DNA of 64,000 nucleotides from Polynucleobacter arcticus. GTDB taxonomy: Bacteria; Pseudomonadota; Gammaproteobacteria; Burkholderiales; Burkholderiaceae. The position numbers were made by a program, and so were the translations under genes. Where the stretch lies: contig NZ_CP028940.1 of the NCBI RefSeq assembly GCF_013307205.1, positions 789,702 to 853,701 of the forward strand. Direction: 5' to 3'. The notes under the pieces were generated by a model, which ran no database searches, was not told where the DNA came from, and saw nothing but the letters and a program-made list of their open reading frames with translations. Positions within the stretch are counted from its first letter, which is position 1, and each line of letters begins with the position of its first letter. Shown here in pieces: positions 61,602 to 64,000 of the stretch.

Positions 61602-61620
61602 AGGTACCCCCTAGATGAAT

Positions 61621-61640
61621 GTTTATACAAGTTTAAACAA
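61621..61640 (-). promoter_or_regulatory. Tandem 10-base repeat at the promoter of the second mazEF
   Basis: GTTTATACAA and GTTTAAACAA lie back to back (plus strand), one base different. On the minus strand this gives a TATAAA -10-like box 20 bases before the mazE start. It resembles the tandem operators of the other two modules in layout but not in sequence. Confidence 0.45.
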
Positions 61641-61686
61641 TTTGTCTGACAATGTCAATTTGATCAGACTTAGGTGGATTGGCGCT

Positions 61687-63177
61687 CTATGAATTTAATA
61701 AATTAATACGGGTAGCAGTGACAGCATCTATATCTGTACTAGCAGTAATGTCGTTCTGATGACTAGCTAGGGCTTTTTCAATCGGCTTAGCTAGTACTTT
61801 GCCGTATTCCACTCCAGGCTGATCAAAGCTATTGATATTCCACAAAGCGCCTAATGTAGCAGTGCGGTTCTCATACAAAGCGAGTAGGGCGCCAAGATAA
61901 AAGGCATTGAGCTTAGGCAGCAACAAGAGATTGCTCGGACGTTTACCGGGATAAACATCATTCGGGTTGCTAGCAGCTTTGCCATTCGCCAATGCTTGCG
62001 CTTGTGCCAAGCAGTTAGAAAGCAGAATACGGTGATGCGCTATAGCCTCCGGCCGATCACTCATCGGCTCACGCACTGCGATGAAATCAATTGGAATGAT
62101 TTCCGTGCCCTGATGAAAGAGCTGGAAGTAAGAGTGCTGAGCATTACTGCCAGCACTACCAAACACGACTGGAGAAGAGTGTTTGACAGGATTGCCATTG
62201 CGGTCCACGCTCTTACCATTGCTCTCCATATCCAGCTGCTGCAACCACTTCGGAAACCAATCTAAGGCATCTGCATAGGGGATGGCAGCATAGGCTTTGA
62301 TATTGTGTTTTTCTTGCTGATAGAGCAAGGAGAGTGCCATGATGACAGGCAAATTGTCTTCGAGAGGTGCATTCTTAAAGTGCAGATCCATTGCTTCTGC
62401 ACCAGCTAAAAACTGCTTGAAGGTCTCAAAACCGTATTGCAGAGCAATCGGTAGGCCGACTGCTGACCAAACCGAATAGCGTCCACCGACCCAATCCCAA
62501 AAAGGATAAATATTATTTTCCTCAACACCAAATTCTTTAGCGGCCGGGATATTAGCAGTCACTGCATATAGAGCATGAGCAACTTGACTCTTAGTACAAC
62601 CACTATCTTTTAGCCAAGCAACGACTGCCTTGGCATTCATGGAGGTCTCAAGGGTGGTGAATGACTTCGAGACCACAATCACGCGAGTGCTGTGTGGCTG
62701 TGCACGGGCCAAGATACGCGCTAACTCGGCAGTGTCAATATTTGCCAAAAAATGCATTCGCATACCGCGGCTCTGAATACTGGGTACATGGGCTAAGGCT
62801 TCAATTGCCAGGCGGGGGCCAAAATCTGAGCCACCAATACCAATGTGAATCACATCCGTGACGCCAACCCACTTATTACAAAGTGCCTCTATACGATGCC
62901 AGACCTCTGCTACTGCAGGCATCACATCAGCACCATTAATCAATACAGGAGTCTTAGTGAGATTGCGTAATGCGGAATGTAGGGCGGGGCGATCTTCACT
63001 ATTGTTGATGTGCTTACCAGCAAACATATCTTCAATAAATTGCTCCAAGCCACTTTGGCGAGCGCGAGTAAATAACTTCTTCCAGGCATCGTCACTAATA
63101 CCTTGATAGGCAGTATCGAGAACCACATCGATAGCGGAATGAAGATTTTGGGATGCTAAATAGGGTTGCAAAGACAT
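61687..63177 (-). CDS. pgi: Glucose-6-phosphate isomerase
   Basis: A 496-residue PGI with the family signatures VIHIGIGGSDFGPRLAIEAL (about residue 110), VVSKSFTTLETSMNAKAV, FWDWVGGRYSVWSAVGLPIAL (about 225), SNGKSVDRNG, SSPVVFGSAGSNAQHSYFQLFHQGTE (catalytic His/Glu) and SFDQPGVEYGKVLAK near the end. It interconverts glucose-6-phosphate and fructose-6-phosphate. It is divergent from the oxidoreductase gene, with 140 bases between them. Confidence 0.95.
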   Translation of the reverse strand: MSLQPYLASQNLHSAIDVVLDTAYQGISDDAWKKLFTRARQSGLEQFIEDMFAGKHINNSEDRPALHSALRNLTKTPVLINGADVMPAVAEVWHRIEALCNKWVGVTDVIHIGIGGSDFGPRLAIEALAHVPSIQSRGMRMHFLANIDTAELARILARAQPHSTRVIVVSKSFTTLETSMNAKAVVAWLKDSGCTKSQVAHALYAVTANIPAAKEFGVEENNIYPFWDWVGGRYSVWSAVGLPIALQYGFETFKQFLAGAEAMDLHFKNAPLEDNLPVIMALSLLYQQEKHNIKAYAAIPYADALDWFPKWLQQLDMESNGKSVDRNGNPVKHSSPVVFGSAGSNAQHSYFQLFHQGTEIIPIDFIAVREPMSDRPEAIAHHRILLSNCLAQAQALANGKAASNPNDVYPGKRPSNLLLLPKLNAFYLGALLALYENRTATLGALWNINSFDQPGVEYGKVLAKPIEKALASHQNDITASTDIDAVTATRINLLNS

Positions 63178-63317
63178 TTCTAGATTTTATCAATAAGGGC
63201 ATCAATATCCCCTTAAAACACCGAAAATGTTACGATTTGAGTAACAGAAGGGCTTTGGCGAGGGCAAAAGTCATTACAAAATTGAGACATATCTGAAATC
63301 AGGTCAGGAATAGCCGA

Positions 63318-64000
63318 ATGGAGCAGGTGGATTGCGTAGTAGTGGGCGCCGGAGTGGTTGGTTTGGCAGTGGCTCGCGAGATGGCCTTGCAAGGCCGTGA
63401 GACTATATTGCTCGAGCGAGAAGCTGCCTTTGGCACTATCAGCAGCGCTCGCAATAGTGAGGTGATTCATGCGGGGATTTATTACCCAAAAGACTCCCTT
63501 AAAGCCAAGCTCTGCGTAGCAGGTAATCGCCTTCTATATGAATACTGCCGTAGTCATCAAGTGAGTACGAAAGCTTACGGCAAGCTTATTGTTGCTGCAG
63601 ATGCTGGCCAGCTGGATGATCTTCAAGCCATTTTGTATAAAGCCCAAAATAATCAAGTTCCCGATATTAAGATGATTTCAGGGGCGCAAGCTAAGGCCTT
63701 GGAGCCACAGTTGCAATGTGAGGCAGCAGTACTCTCTGGCTCTACCGGCGTAGTCGATAGTCATGGTTTCATGCTGTCGCTATTGGGCGGCTTTGAAGAT
63801 GCTGGCGGCATGGTTGCCTATCAATCTCCATTACTCAGCGCTAAACCCATTGGCAATGATGCTGAAGGTGGCTTTGAGCTCACTATCGGGGGTGCTGATG
63901 GCATGACCATTCAGACTAAATTGTTGATTAATTGTGCGGGACTGAGTGCGCCAGCGCTAGCGCAAAAAATTGAAGGTCTCTCGAAAGATCTAATACCCAA
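63318..64000 (+). CDS. FAD-dependent oxidoreductase of the L-2-hydroxyglutarate oxidase-like group, 3' end cut
   Basis: 227 codons are visible from ATG 63318, running off the window. It starts with an FAD-binding DAO fold (VDCVVVGAGVVGLAVAREMALQGRETILLERE). NSEVIHAGIYYPKDSLKAKLCVAGNRLLYEYC, YGKLIVAAD, STGVVDSHGFM and LLINCAGLSAPALA are typical of LhgO-like 2-hydroxyacid/glycerol-3-phosphate oxidase relatives. It probably oxidises a small hydroxyacid and feeds electrons to quinone. The substrate is not certain and the C-terminus is not seen. Confidence 0.85.
   Translation, partial: MEQVDCVVVGAGVVGLAVAREMALQGRETILLEREAAFGTISSARNSEVIHAGIYYPKDSLKAKLCVAGNRLLYEYCRSHQVSTKAYGKLIVAADAGQLDDLQAILYKAQNNQVPDIKMISGAQAKALEPQLQCEAAVLSGSTGVVDSHGFMLSLLGGFEDAGGMVAYQSPLLSAKPIGNDAEGGFELTIGGADGMTIQTKLLINCAGLSAPALAQKIEGLSKDLIP

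Noticed and set aside
63213..63470. 85-residue minus-strand frame overlapping the start of the FAD oxidoreductase
   Set aside because: Shadow of the FAD-binding domain coding on the plus strand; no known domain.

Overview
The window looks like a chromosome segment of a betaproteobacterium of the order Burkholderiales, probably a freshwater Polynucleobacter-type organism. The genus is an inference. It rests on the mix of soluble NAD-dependent formate dehydrogenase (Fds type), a Bug-family tricarboxylate-binding protein, a phasin, Sox genes, a class I fumarase and moderately low GC content. No database search was possible. All calls come from reading the sequence and from knowledge of the families.

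Layout. 1-3.3 kb: a Bug-type solute-binding protein (cut by the window edge), an omega-amino-acid aminotransferase and an LrgA/LrgB membrane pair. 3.5-8.3 kb: one plus-strand run encoding a two-subunit molybdenum hydroxylase (IorA/IorB type) followed directly by soxX, soxY, soxZ and soxA; the SoxY lacks the usual GGCGG end. 8.3-19.8 kb: housekeeping genes (purU, a penicillin-acylase family enzyme, tRNA-Leu, a murI-tonB-exbB-exbD run, fumarase, acetyl-CoA synthetase, tRNA-Ser). 19.8-21.8 kb: a small accessory patch with a 22-bp perfect palindrome and an IS3-family element with a classic -1 slippery heptamer. 21.8-28.6 kb: a winged-helix regulator, a phasin, two small genes, and a fused FdsG-FdsB plus FdsA formate dehydrogenase.

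28.7-35 kb: the NAD biosynthesis genes nadB, nadC and nadA are interleaved with toxin-antitoxin modules: mazEF, an orphan brnA, higBA and relB/yafQ. The YafQ copy appears to have lost a central strand. Two of the modules share the same tandem operator design.

35.2-59.2 kb: a two-partner secretion locus. It encodes a TpsB outer-membrane transporter, a parvulin-type periplasmic chaperone, a small periplasmic protein of unknown role, and a giant 6408-residue TpsA exoprotein. The exoprotein is a mosaic of a TPS secretion domain, autotransporter-like repeats, two polyglycine cassettes and tandem MBG/YDG-type domains. It contains a perfect 495-bp internal duplication and ends with a cysteine pair resembling the surface-anchoring loop of HMW1. 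A small gene of unknown function follows it.

59.2-64 kb: a frameshifted orphan ccdA-like antitoxin, a phosphomannomutase/phosphoglucomutase preceded in the same orientation by a second mazEF pair, glucose-6-phosphate isomerase, and the start of an FAD-dependent 2-hydroxyacid oxidase-like gene cut by the window end. The most distinctive parts are the secretion locus and the dense set of toxin-antitoxin loci, intact and decaying, on its left and right.
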